Shown: in pieces, positions 1 to 10,002 of the stretch
How positions within the stretch are numbered: the first letter of the stretch is position 1
How the letters are laid out: each line of letters opens with the position of its first letter
Assembly: GCF_001659605.2 (NCBI RefSeq)
Contig: NC_035164.2
Location: 24,028,665 to 24,092,664 of the forward strand
From: Manihot esculenta
Lineage: Eukaryota; Streptophyta; Magnoliopsida; Malpighiales; Euphorbiaceae
DNA length: 64,000 nt
Direction of reading: 5' to 3'
The notes under the pieces: model-generated
The model's input: the letters and a program-made list of their open reading frames with translations, nothing else
Told to the model about the DNA's origin: nothing
The model's database searches: none
Translations under genes and position numbers: made by a program

Positions 1-1470
1 AGTCGTGGCTGGAGCTGCTGGCTGAGCCACACTACCAGAAGCTGTCTGCTGAGACTGTGCCATAAAAGCTGCTCTAGGACACTCCCGAGCCATATGTCCC
101 TCCTGCCCACACCTAAAGCAGGCTATCGTCCCAACCAGACATACTCCTTTGTGCAGCTTCCCACACTTCCTACATACTGCATTATCTGCACCTGAGCTCG
201 AGCCACTTCCCAATCCCAGACCTGACTTGATCTTGCTCCAGAACTTGTTCTTCTTTGGCTTCTTGGTGGTACTGCTCCACCCCTTACTGCCTGAACTCAG
301 AGAAGAAGGGTCTAACTTGCCCCCACCTGGGGTCTTGGAACCAGAAGGCTGTGCCACTGATTGTTTAACTTTCCCTTCAATGATTGCACTAGCCTCCATC
401 CTCCGAGCCATGCCCACTATGGCATGGAAACTCTCCCTCTCTGTTGACTGAATCAAGGAGGAATACCTGGAATGGAGCCTCATGATATACCTCCTTGACT
501 TCTTCTGATCTGTGTCCAGATTCTGCCCAGCAAACGGCAACAGCTCCAAGAATCTGTCTGTATACTCATCCACACTCATCTCATCTGACTGCCTCAACTG
601 CTCAAACTCAATCATTTTCAACTCCCTTGAACTGTCAGGGAAAGCCCATCCTACAAACTCATTTGCAAACTCCTCCCATGATAGGCTGTCCAATCTCGGG
701 TTCACATAGTTCTTGAACCACTCTCGGGCCTTCTTGCATTTCAGTGTGAACCCAGCCATCTGAATGGCTCTACTGTCATCAGCTCCTATATCATCTGTAA
801 TCGTTCTGACCCTCTCAAGATACACAAATGAATCATCACCGGTTTCAAACTGGGGAGCACCCAACTTCATGTAGTCGGTCATCTTGACCTTGCTCCCTCC
901 AGATGAGCTATGTTTAGGCATTTGGGTTTCTAGGACAGTAGGTGCTGCTGATGGTGGAGGAGGTGCAGCATCCCCTGGGGTAGGGTTTGTTGTACCTGGG
1001 TAGAAGGACGGGGGTGGGTACATAGGATACTGTGGGTATGGTGGGTAGAAAGATGGGTATGGCATGTGAGAAGGGTAAGGATTAAAACTGGGGTAATCCG
1101 ATGTACCTCCCATCAAATACCCGGGATGCTGAGAAAAGGGTGGGTACTAGGGTGGCTAAACAAATCCCGAGGCCTGAGTGCCTCCTTGGGACTCTCCCAT
1201 GCCCTCTCCAGACATACTTACTCCAAGGCTGCCATCCCTCCTCTGATCCACATCCATATCATCCCCCACATCCTCTGACATTCCTCCTTGAACTGTTCCC
1301 CTTACTGATCTGCTTATGTTCATATCCAAAGACCTTCTAGGGTCTCTCACTGCTCTTTCCCTGCTAGATCTGCTAGACATTGCCCTTGGCAATGCAGGGG
1401 GACGGGCACTCATGCCCTTATCCTCCGGTAGTACTCCAGCCAATCGTGCAGATCGACGAGTTCCTCTCAT
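1..1470 (-). pseudogene. Gag remnant of element A (runs off left edge)
   Basis: Gag is the capsid/nucleocapsid polyprotein that packages element RNA in cytoplasmic particles. The start codon at 1470 is followed by MRGTRRSARL, the N-terminus shared by the gag genes of D, E, I and J. About 100 codons on, near 1150-1160, two stop codons interrupt the frame where relatives have glutamines, which fits C-to-T decay. The frame then continues through a Pro/Tyr-rich segment and the capsid-like domain (KCKKAREWFKNYVNP) to a CX2CX4HX4C zinc knuckle ([14 protein letters not shown]) near 80-125. A shorter CX2CX3HX3C knuckle precedes it. Protease and pol are outside the window. The upstream leader contains a pyrimidine tract and CAG just before the ATG. 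Confidence 0.85.
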
Positions 1471-1724
1471 CCTGTTTACTGAAAAACAGCACACATCACA
1501 TAAACATTAGCATCAAATGGTTCATGTGCCAACACATGAACCCGCATCACATACATCACATACATAGCATATCATTAATGCACATGCATATAATCATGGC
1601 ATTTCACATCATCATTCAAGACAGGACTCTAGATCCTATCCTAGTGGACATGATTTTCCTATTGTGCTTGACCTTCTAGAACATCTATGAGCCCGACACT
1701 CTAGGTCCGACCATATGAACCTAG
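1471..1724 (-). other. Untranslated leader of element A
   Basis: Noncoding sequence between primer site and gag. It resembles the leaders of D, E, I and J, including the 'tcctatcctagtggacatga' block (about 1635-1655). A candidate 3' splice site (pyrimidine tract plus CAG) lies just upstream of the gag ATG. Confidence 0.7.
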
Positions 1725-1737
1725 GGCTCTGATACCA
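1725..1737 (-). other. Primer binding site, tRNA-iMet type
   Basis: On the minus strand this reads TGGTATCAGAGCC, complementary to the 3' end of initiator methionine tRNA. It lies three bases from the LTR edge, as expected for the start of minus-strand DNA synthesis. Confidence 0.9.
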
Positions 1738-1740
1738 ATC

Positions 1741-3861
1741 TGTAACAACCCGGAATCCGGACAGCTACCGGCGCTAGGATCCAGATCGGCTTAAGGCCGC
1801 TGGGACCCGTAGCAAGCCTAACATACATCCTGTATACCTGTTTAATCCCATACATGATCAACAATTACATAAAAATTTAAAACTTTTTCATTTAATCATT
1901 CATTCACTCATTTATTCTTTCATTCATTCTTTCATTCCTTCACCAAGCTTAACCTGTGCATGCACAAATCATAACATAAAGCCTCACACTGGAGTCCTCA
2001 TCAAATACTCCAATGGGGTAACATAACATACATTAAGCTTGGTTTACAATAATCATCATTAAACATTTAAGATCATGTACTAGAAAGGGATTAACATTCA
2101 TACTATGGTCAAGCATAACTCTAAACTTCCATAAGCATTATTACATTACATTTCTATACTATACTTTTACATTACATCATATTCATGTCCACATCTAGCT
2201 ATTACAATAACATAACTCTACTCCTGCTGACCTCCTGGTCTACCCTGTACCTGCAAACCTAGGGGTTAAGGGAGAGGGGTGAGCTATAAAGCCCAGTGAG
2301 CAGAATAATAACATATTCAATTTATATTTTCATGCTTTCATGAAATGCAACACAGCACAAACAAATCACATCAAGGATGGACCTGTCACCAATAGTCCTC
2401 TATATAGTCCAATCGTGCCAGGGGTGTAGAATGGGCCTCACTAGTCTTTCTCTTAACATAACATAACATAACATAACATTCCATAGTGCCAGGGGCGTAG
2501 AATGGGCCTCACTGGTCTTTCTCTTAACATAGTGCCAGGGGCGTAGAATGGGCCTCACTGGTCTTCCATACCGTATCATCATCATAACATATCATACGAG
2601 GACTAAAGGATCATTCAACATCCATCCACATCATCATCAAGTTATGCAATGCAACATATTCGTGAATTCTAATACATACAACCTAGTATATCTCATGGTA
2701 TACGTGATGCATGTATCATGCTCAAAATTTACTTATTTGCTTTGAAACATAAAGAGTTATTCCACTCACCTCTGGCTGAAGCTCTAATGACTCTAAAGCA
2801 GCTATCTCACTGCTGAGGTCCTCGGTTCCTCGGGTCCGAACCTACACAGGTGGACTCAAATGAGGGACCAAACATCCATGAACATGACTCTAAAATACTC
2901 CCCAAAAACCCCCTAAACACCCTAAAACAATCATAGAAATCATGCAAAGGAGGGCTGAACAGGGCACTTTTGGAGGCCGAAAGGCCCTCCAGAGCCGAAA
3001 GTCATGCACCTTCAGCGGCACTTTCGGCGGCCGAAGGTTCCCTCTAGAGATGAAACTCATGCATGTTCGGCGGCACCTTCGTCGGCCGAAACTCCCTTCC
3101 AGAGCCGAAAGTCCACTTTCGGAGGCAGGGTTCGACAGCCGATACATGCTACCAAAGGCAGGTTCGGCGGCCGAAAGAGCCTTCGGCTGTCAAACCTGAG
3201 TTCTTCCCAAGGGCAGAAACTCAGCCTCTTACATGCAAAAAAGCCTCCCAACTCATCCCACATGCATTTACTTATTCTACAACATACAAACTCAAGCCAA
3301 CAAGCACATAGGGGTCTCAAACTAGCTTAAACCCCAACCAAAACACATCAAACATGCATATTCAACATACATTGTTCATAAACACACATTTAATCAAAAA
3401 CTCATCATAAACCTACCCATGCATTTCTACCCCAAGAAACTTCATAAAACTTGCTTAAAACATGAAATAAACTATGGATCTACTCTTACCTCTTGAAAAA
3501 CGAGAGGAAAGACGACCCTAGCTTGGAGATGAGGAGAAACCAACTCTTTAGTCTCCAAGCTTCAAAACTTGCTCTTTTGCTCCAATATCTTCAAATCAAC
3601 ATAAAGTTTGTTAAAACGTGAAAGATCGGAGGAAAAACATCAAAAACGAACCATGGGAGAGCAAGAACTCACCGTGGCCGAAAATGGGGAGAAAACTCGC
3701 CTGTTTCGGCCATGGAGCTCTTATATAGGTGCTGCCAGACCACCTTTCGGCAGCCTAAAGTGCCTCCAAAAATCATGCAAGTTCGGTGGCCGAACATGAG
3801 GTTCGGCGGCCGAACCTTTGAAACTTTTGAAAGCCTAACTTGCCCCCCCAAAACCATCCAA
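1741..3861 (-). repeat. LTR of element A (5' LTR, outer end lost)
   Basis: The inner edge is TGTAACAACCCGG on the plus strand, i.e. an LTR 3' end in CA. It contains, in minus orientation, a TATATAA-like box near 3721-3729, a splice-donor-like AGAG|GTAAG near 3490, TTCGGC-N-GCCGAA motifs (about 3740-3825 and 2960-3190), and a minisatellite of 'gccaggggcgtagaatgggc' units (2405-2565). About 200 bp of the U3 end is missing compared with sister LTRs. Confidence 0.85.
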
Positions 3862-4788
3862 TGTAGGGATGTCTAGAGGTTTGATGTCAGCCTGTCAGGC
3901 TCGTAGGGTGCGTAGGAGGGGTTGTCAGCGGGTTCTAGCTCTTGCTTGAGAGTTTAGTAGTCGGGTCAGGGAACCAGCCTCCGTGTCTGTTATTGAGAGA
4001 GAGTTCTTAGATGTCTTCCTAGGCGAGCTGTCAGGTTTACCATTTGCTAGGGAAATAGAGTTTGGGCATAGAAGTGATGCCAGGAACTAGGTTCACCTCT
4101 ATTCTTCTCTACAGGACGGCACCTGCAGAGTTGTAGGAGTTGAAGGAGCAGTTGCAAGAGCTTGGTAGACAAGGGTTTTATCCGACCTAGTACCTCACCC
4201 TAGATTGCTCCAGTGTTGTTATGGGAAAAGCAGGATGGATCCTTGAGACCCTGTGTCGACTTCAGGCAGTTGAACAAGGTTGCTACCAAGAACAGGTATT
4301 CGCTACCTGTTGAGGGTTAGAGAAGAAGTCAGTTTAGTAGAGAAGAAGGGAGAAGAGAAAGGATCAGAGTGCGCAGCGGAAGCTTGTGGAGTTCAGGAGA
4401 AGGCTGGGGTATTGCTTAAGGTGTCTCTTATGGGAAGGGTGATTCATTATGGAGAGAATCCATTCGGATTTCCATGTTCCATGTTATGGAAGTTCATGTA
4501 GGGTTCGAGCTAGGTTCTTATAGAACCAGAGGTGGAGACCTCAGGAGGTCTCACCTATGTTGAGCAGCTAATGCGGATCATGGACACACAAGTCAAGAAC
4601 ATGAGGAACAAGGAAATCCAGATGATGAAGGGTTTTTGGAAATCACCACTAGATGGAAGAGTGCCAGGGAGACACGGGAGTCCATACTCCAGCAGTACCC
4701 ATATCTCTTTTAAGGAGAGGTTTTTAGGTTTGCTTGTTTGCCTATGTATGCTTGATTCTATGTTTTTGAGAATGCCTGTTTGTTTGTG
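3862..4788 (+). pseudogene. Decayed pol remnant of element B
   Basis: The first part matches, with many stops and frameshifts, the protease-RT linker (region like [17 protein letters not shown]) and the start of RT up to about 4300 (the segment around RQLNKV in intact copies). The sequence then jumps directly to the integrase C-terminus (about 4365-4500, [12 protein letters not shown]) and the chromodomain-like tail (about 4530-4710, RNKEI). The RT core, RNase H and integrase catalytic core are deleted. It cannot encode a working enzyme. Confidence 0.85.
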
Positions 4789-4826
4789 GAACATTCGGGG
4801 ACGGATGTTCTTAAAGGGGGGAAGAA
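4789..4826 (+). other. Inverted repeat plus polypurine tract of element B
   Basis: Positions 4789-4810 form a near-perfect inverted repeat (arms GAACATTCG and CGGATGTTC, one mismatch). The polypurine tract AAAGGGGGGAAGAA at 4813-4826 follows directly and abuts the LTR. The PPT primes plus-strand DNA synthesis. Confidence 0.85.
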
Positions 4827-5199
4827 TGTAATACCCGGCTAGATTCAGGCATCAAAATTCCTACCGTCCGGTGGAATCTCGAATGTCGGAGCCCTCTAGA
4901 AGGGTAAAATGTGTTTTCTAAAATGTTTTCACATGATTTTATGGTTTTAAAATGAAAAAGGAATTGAGTTTTGAAAAGAATAGGCCAAGGAGGAAGGAAC
5001 CCAGGTTCGGCCGCCAGACATGGGGCTGTTTCGGAAGTGCTTTAGGCCTCCGAAAGCTTTGAAGGAGGAAACCAGGTTCGGCTGCCGAACCTCAAGTTCG
5101 GCCACCGAACATGGGATAGTTTAGGAGGCACATTAGGCTGCCGAAGGTGGTGGAGCTGCGGAGACAGCTTAGGCCGCCGAAGGTGGTTGACTGGCCACC

Positions 5200-5206
5200 T
5201 ATAAAA
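5200..5206 (+). promoter_or_regulatory. Candidate TATA box, LTR of B
   Basis: TATAAAA lies about 370 bp into the LTR, after the first inverted-repeat cluster and before the conserved 'gaaaatgggcgagttttc' block. The same arrangement occurs in the LTRs of E and I. Confidence 0.6.
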
Positions 5207-6880
5207 GGCCCTCAGACCGAAAATGGGCGAGTTTTCTCCCCATTCTCGAGCTCAGGTGTGTTCATGTCCTCCTTTGGTCGTTTTCATGTTTTTTCTTCAA
5301 ATCCTTCACGTTTTTATGAGTTACATGGTTGTTTTTAAAGCTTAAATCAAGTTTTGGAGCTTGGAGACCCAAAGAGCTAGATTTCTCACATCTCCAAGTT
5401 AGGGATCACACCAACCCTCAATCTTCAAGAGGTAAGTGTAGATCTTTGCTTTCCTTTAAGTTTTAATGAAGTTTTATGAAGTTTTGATGCTTGTGTGTGG
5501 GTAGATATGCATGTTAAGGTTTATATGGGTTTTATGCCCAATGTATGTTTATATGATGTTATGTTGGGGGTTTAAGTTTGTTTATGCCCCTATATGCATG
5601 TGGGAGTGTGTATACATGTTTGGGAGAGAGCATGTGAGGTTTTGGGTTGTGTTGGAGTTGGTTTTGCTTGTGACAGATTTGGACCTGCTGTTCAGAGGGG
5701 ACCAGGTTCGGCCGCCGAAGGTATGTTCGGCCGCCAAAACCTGCATGGAAGGCAGCTTTGGCCGCCTAACGTGCCCCCGAAGGCCAGGACTTTCAGATCT
5801 GTGTGAGGCTTCGGCCACCGAACCTGCCGTTGAAAGTGCCCTGTCCAGCCTTTCTTTGCATGATTTATATGATTATTCTATGACGTTTTAGGAGATTTTT
5901 GGGGAGTTATTTATGAGTGTTTAGAGTGTGTTTGGCACCTCATTCGAGTCCACCTGTGTAGGATTGGACCCGAGGGACCGAGGAGGCCAGCAGTGTTAGC
6001 TGTTGCAGAGTCAGTCTAGCGTCTGCCAGAGGTGAGTAGAACTAACTCAAATGTTTTAAGCATATTCACGCATCATGAATACCATGTATATGTATTAGGT
6101 TGTGTGCATTAGATTTCACAAAGATACTGCATTGCATAATTTGTTATTGATGTGGATGGACTAAGGCGACCCCAATAGCCCTAGATATGATATGTTTAAT
6201 GAAGTCCTGAGGAGCCCCACCAAGGGCCGGGCACCATGTATGTTACAGAAGTCCTGAGGAGCTCCTTCGAGGGCCGGGCACAGACAGAGGGAGTTTTGGA
6301 GGTCATGTCCATCCGTGATGTGAAATGTTTGTGCTGTGACGCATTCCATGAAAGCATATGATTATTATTATTATTTTTCTGTTCTACTCACTGGGCTTTT
6401 TAGCTCACCCCTTTCCCCTAACCCTCAGGTTTGCAGGTTTGAGGAAGATTGAGAAGTCTCAAAGGTTAATGTTATGTTTATGTAATAGATTAGCATGTTA
6501 GCGTGGATATGTAATGTAAATTGATATAATGTATTGTAAGATAATGTAATGTAATGTAATGTAGCGTATGGTAGAGTTATGTTTATGGATTAGTATTGTG
6601 CTTGGCCCTAAGGTCTGGTTAATCCCTTTTTGTACATGATGTATGTTATGTTTTTATTGTTGAGATGTGAACCAGGCTTGATGTATGTGATATTGACTTA
6701 GCTAGAGCATTTGATGAGGGCTCTGGTATGGGGGTTTTTATGTTTACAGTTATGTAGCATGCGAATCAAGCTTGGTATATGAAAGTTTTTTTTAAGTTTT
6801 TATGTTTATGTTTGATCATGTATGAGATTTTACCAGGTAATAGGATGTATGTTAGGCTTGCTACGGGTTCCGGCGGCCTT

Positions 6881-6885
6881 AAGCC
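6881..6885. repeat. Target site duplication of C, left copy
   Basis: AAGCC, repeated at 16274-16278 on the other side of element C. The host sequence is the LTR end of element B (GGCCTTAAGCC|GATCTGG). Confidence 0.95.
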
Positions 6886-9065
6886 TGTAATACCCGGCTA
6901 GAGTCCGGCACCGGAATTCCTGTTGTCTGGTGGAATCCGGGGTGCTGGGATTGATTTTAGTTTTCTACGTGTTATGATGTGAGTTTGAAGGTGTAAGTGA
7001 TATCGTTTTGAGTTGAAATGAACCAAGGCAGAGGAGCCAAGTTCGGCCGCCGAAGATAAGTTCGGCCGCCGAAAGTGCCCAATGTTCGGCTTCCGAAGGT
7101 AAGTTCGGCCCCCGAATGTTGCATGGTTTTGCATGCGATTCGGCAGCCGAAGCTGAGTTGCTTAGCCAGCAGGTTTGTATCCCTGAGTCAGCCTTATGGA
7201 CAGGTGTTATCACCAGATCATGTCCAGAAGTTGGCCACGTCTCCCCTGGTTTATTTGCTGAGTTTGAGCAGCGCATGCAGAGTGTTTTGATCATTCACAA
7301 GGGTTTGAAGGTTGTGAAGCAAAACGTGAGTTTGAGAGAGTTTGAGAGTGTGAGAAGAGGTGATCCGTTTTCCCTTGTTCAGAGTGTTTAGCTTCTTGCT
7401 ACAGGAGGTAAGTGATGCTTTTGACCATGGTTCTATGTTTTCTGAAGGTTGTATGGGAGTTGGAGAGAGAGAGATGCATGTTTAAGTGAGACGAAGTGGT
7501 TTTGATGATTTAGGCATGTATACATGTTTCTGTGTTATGTTTGATTTGTTGTTTGGGGTTTTTAGATAGTTTTGGACCCCTGTGATCATATACATGAGTA
7601 TATGTGTGTTGAGGAGTTGGAGTATCTATGGTTTGAGTGGTTGAAGGGAAGGAGAAGATGGTTTGCCGTTGAAGCTGAGTTCTGGATGAACTCAGGTTCG
7701 GCAGCCGAAGGTTCATTCGGCCGCCGAACCTCCTGCATGGTGACTTGGTTGCCACAGCTTGCCCCCGAGTGTTGTTGCATGTTCGGCTCTGTTTGGGGGA
7801 TTCGGCCGCCGAAGGTGCCGCCGAAGGTGCCGCCGAAGGTGCTTGAGTTTCGTCTCTGGAGAGGACACTCGGCCGCCGAACCTGCCGCCGAAAGTGTCCT
7901 GTCCAGCTTTCTTTTGCATGCGTTGCATAGATAGTTGAGTGAGTTTAAGGGGATTCTTGGGGAGTTTAAGAGAGGTATGTATACGCTTGTTTGGTCCCTC
8001 ATTTGAGTCCATCTGTATAGGTACAGACCAGAGGAACCAGAGAGAGCAGCAGTGAGTACTGCTCCAGAGGTTCAGAGCCTGCAGAGTCAGTCAGTCCAGA
8101 TAGCCAGAGGTGAGTGGAACTAAACTTATGACTTTTAATTGAACCACAAACTGCTTTTAGCATGTCTCATGCATCATGTTTATGCCATAGGTTGATTGCA
8201 TTAGTATTCACGAATATGTTGCATTGCATCGTTATTTGGTGATGTGAGTGAATGCTGAAGGATCCAATAGTCTCAGACAGGAAGTCCAGGAGCCTTTGAC
8301 TACGCCCTGGCAGGTATAGTGAAGTCCAGGAGCCTTTGACTACGCCCTGGCAGGTATAGCAAAGTCCAGGAGTCTTTGACTACGCCCTGGCAATGGTAAG
8401 TACAGAGGTGTTATATACACATATACATATATGACAGGAAGACCAGGTGCTCGATTCTACGCCCTGGCACAGAGTTACTGGGACTATGTGGTGACAGGTT
8501 TACTCTTGATGTGGCTTGTCTGTGATATGGTGCATTCCATGAGATCATATTTTACTGAGATGTTTTACTGTTCTACTCACTGGGCTATAGAGCTCATCCC
8601 ACTCCCTTAACCCCAGTTTTGCAGGTTCAGTGTACAGTGTACAGGGACAGTCCAGCAGAGTACAGGAAAAGTAAAGAGATCTGTATAGCTTAGAGTGGAC
8701 ATGTAATATTAAAGAGATGTAATAGTTGTTGCTTGACCTAGTAATGTATGTTTTGTACATGATCTGTATATGTATATATGTTTTCCTGTATGTGAAAACC
8801 AGGCTTAACAGGTATGAGTTACCCATCTAGAGCAAGCTCTAGTCAGGGATACAGAGTACAGAGTACATGAGTACAGAGTACAGAGATAGTGCATGCACAG
8901 GTTAAGCCTTGGTTCAGCAAAGAGTTTTTATTTTCACAGGAAATGTATGATCTTGTATGAGTTTTACAGGTACACTGAGAGTATAGCAGGCTTGCTACGG
9001 GTTCTGGCGGCCTTAAGCCGACCTGAATCCTAGCGCCGGTGACGGTCCATTTTGGGGTCGTTACA
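6886..9065 (+). repeat. 5' LTR of element C
   Basis: It runs TGTAATACCC...GTCGTTACA. It holds inverted-repeat motifs TTCGGC-N-GCCGAA at 7042-7054, 7061-7073, about 7140, 7697, 7716 and 7801. A donor-like GAG|GTAAGT has its GT at 7408-7409, and CAGAG|GTGAGT its GT at 8110-8111. Minisatellite units with CCAGG...CCTGG ends occupy about 8277-8470. Unlike the LTRs of B, E and I, I see no clear TATAAAA box near the first motif cluster. Confidence 0.95.
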
Positions 9066-9068
9066 GAT

Positions 9069-9081
9069 TGGTATCAGAGCC
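9069..9081 (+). other. Primer binding site, tRNA-iMet type
   Basis: TGGTATCAGAGCC, three bases after the LTR end, complementary to the 3' end of initiator methionine tRNA. Confidence 0.92.
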
Positions 9082-9288
9082 CTAGGTTCACATGATCGGA
9101 CCTATAGAGACAGTGTTGGGCTCAGACAGGTTAGAAGTGGTCAAGCACAATAGGAAATCATGTCCACTAGGATAGGGTCTTGAGTCCTATCTGCTATGAT
9201 ATGCCATGAGTGTTGTATGTGTATGATTGATATGTGATGTTTATGTGCTAAAATGGTATGTTATATGTTGTGTTTCCAGAGAGTAAAG
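9082..9288 (+). other. Untranslated leader of element C
   Basis: Noncoding. It ends with a pyrimidine-rich stretch and a CAG-type candidate splice acceptor (AG at 9278-9279) ten bases before the gag ATG. Confidence 0.6.
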
Positions 9289-10002
9289 ATGTGAGGAACT
9301 CGTCGATCAGCTCGATTGACTGGAGTCCCACCAGAGAATGAGAGACCAGCTGCTCGTCCTCCTGCATTGCCAAGGGCAAGGTCTCAGAGATCTAGCAGGG
9401 AAGGTACGTCAATAGACCCTAGAAGGTCTGTCGACGAGAGCAGAAGAGGAACAGCTAGGGGAGGAAGATCAGAGGAAAGGAGGGACGCTATGGAGATTGA
9501 TCAGTCTAGAGATGACAGCATGGGTATGTATCCATCTTCCCCTACTCATCCAAGTGCAGCACACCTAGAGCCAAATGAACCAGTACTACCACCAGAACCA
9601 GTAGCCCCTGTTGTTGACAGACATGAACCTAGCTCATCTGGAGGTAAAGTCCAAATGACGGAGTACTTGAAATTGGATGCTCCTAAATACAACACAGGAG
9701 ATGATCCATTTGATTACCTCAGAGCAGTTCGGATGATAACCAGTGAATTGGGAGCAGATGATAAGAGAGCCATTGAGATGGCAGGGTTCACAATAAAATG
9801 CAAGAAAGCCAGAGAATGGTTTAAGAATTATGTGGAGCCTAGAATGGACAGCATGTCATGGGGAGAGTTCGCCAATGAGTTTGCAGGGTGGGCTTTTCCT
9901 GACAGTTCGAGGGAGATGAAAGTAATTGAATTTGAACAGTTGAGACAGACAGATGAGATGAGTGTTGATGAATTCACAGATAAGTTCCTGGATCTGCTTT
10001 AG
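9289..10002 (+). pseudogene. Gag N-terminal half of element C, with stops
   Basis: The conserved gag start ATG (9289-9291) is followed at once by TGA (9292-9294) where sister copies have AGA or AGG (MRGTRR). After that the frame is open to a TAG at 10000-10002, at a point where relatives read LLPF-VGQ. The encoded part contains a basic N-terminal stretch, an acidic linker and the capsid-like domain (KCKKAREWFKNYVEP, FANEFAGWAFPDSS). It lacks the Pro/Tyr-rich insert of about 60 residues seen in gag of A, D, E and J. An in-frame ATG at 9490 could give a shortened product. Without readthrough, no full Gag is made from this copy. Confidence 0.85.

Larger units (their letters stand above)
1..3861 (-). 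mobile_element. Element A: truncated Tekay/Del-type gypsy element
   Basis: A minus-strand element with, from high to low coordinates, an LTR (1741-3861), a tRNA-iMet primer site (1725-1737), a leader and a gag remnant that runs off the left edge. The LTR lacks its outer end: no GGGTATTACA terminus is present near 3861, where plus-strand pol sequence of element B starts abruptly. Pol and the 3' LTR of A would lie left of the window. The exact junction is uncertain by about 15 bases. Confidence 0.85.
4827..6885 (+). repeat. 3' LTR of element B, left segment
   Basis: It begins TGTAATACCCGGCTAG, the conserved LTR start. Features are TTCGGC-N-GCCGAA-type motifs (about 5003-5185 and 5704-5835), a TATA box (5200-5206), donor-like GAG|GTAAGT near 5433 and CAGAG|GTGAGT near 6031, and two minisatellite units (about 6200-6290). 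It is interrupted at 6885 by element C and resumes at 16279. Confidence 0.9.

Noticed and set aside
5511..5891. Open frames with FGGR, RRPK or SAAE-rich peptides in the LTRs (also 2942-3330, 7572-8012, 21280-21705, 28717-29184, 61892-62356)
   Set aside because: They are translations of the TTCGGC/GCCGAA repeat clusters, occur on both strands and in several frames, and change between copies. They are not genes.
8277..8470. CRISPR-like direct repeats with short spacers
   Set aside because: Few units, variable spacing, located inside a plant LTR and duplicated in the other LTR. It is a minisatellite.
8545..8826. Minus-strand frame of 93 codons, repeated at 15753-16034
   Set aside because: It lies entirely in LTR sequence and is duplicated only because the LTR is. 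It has no family resemblance.
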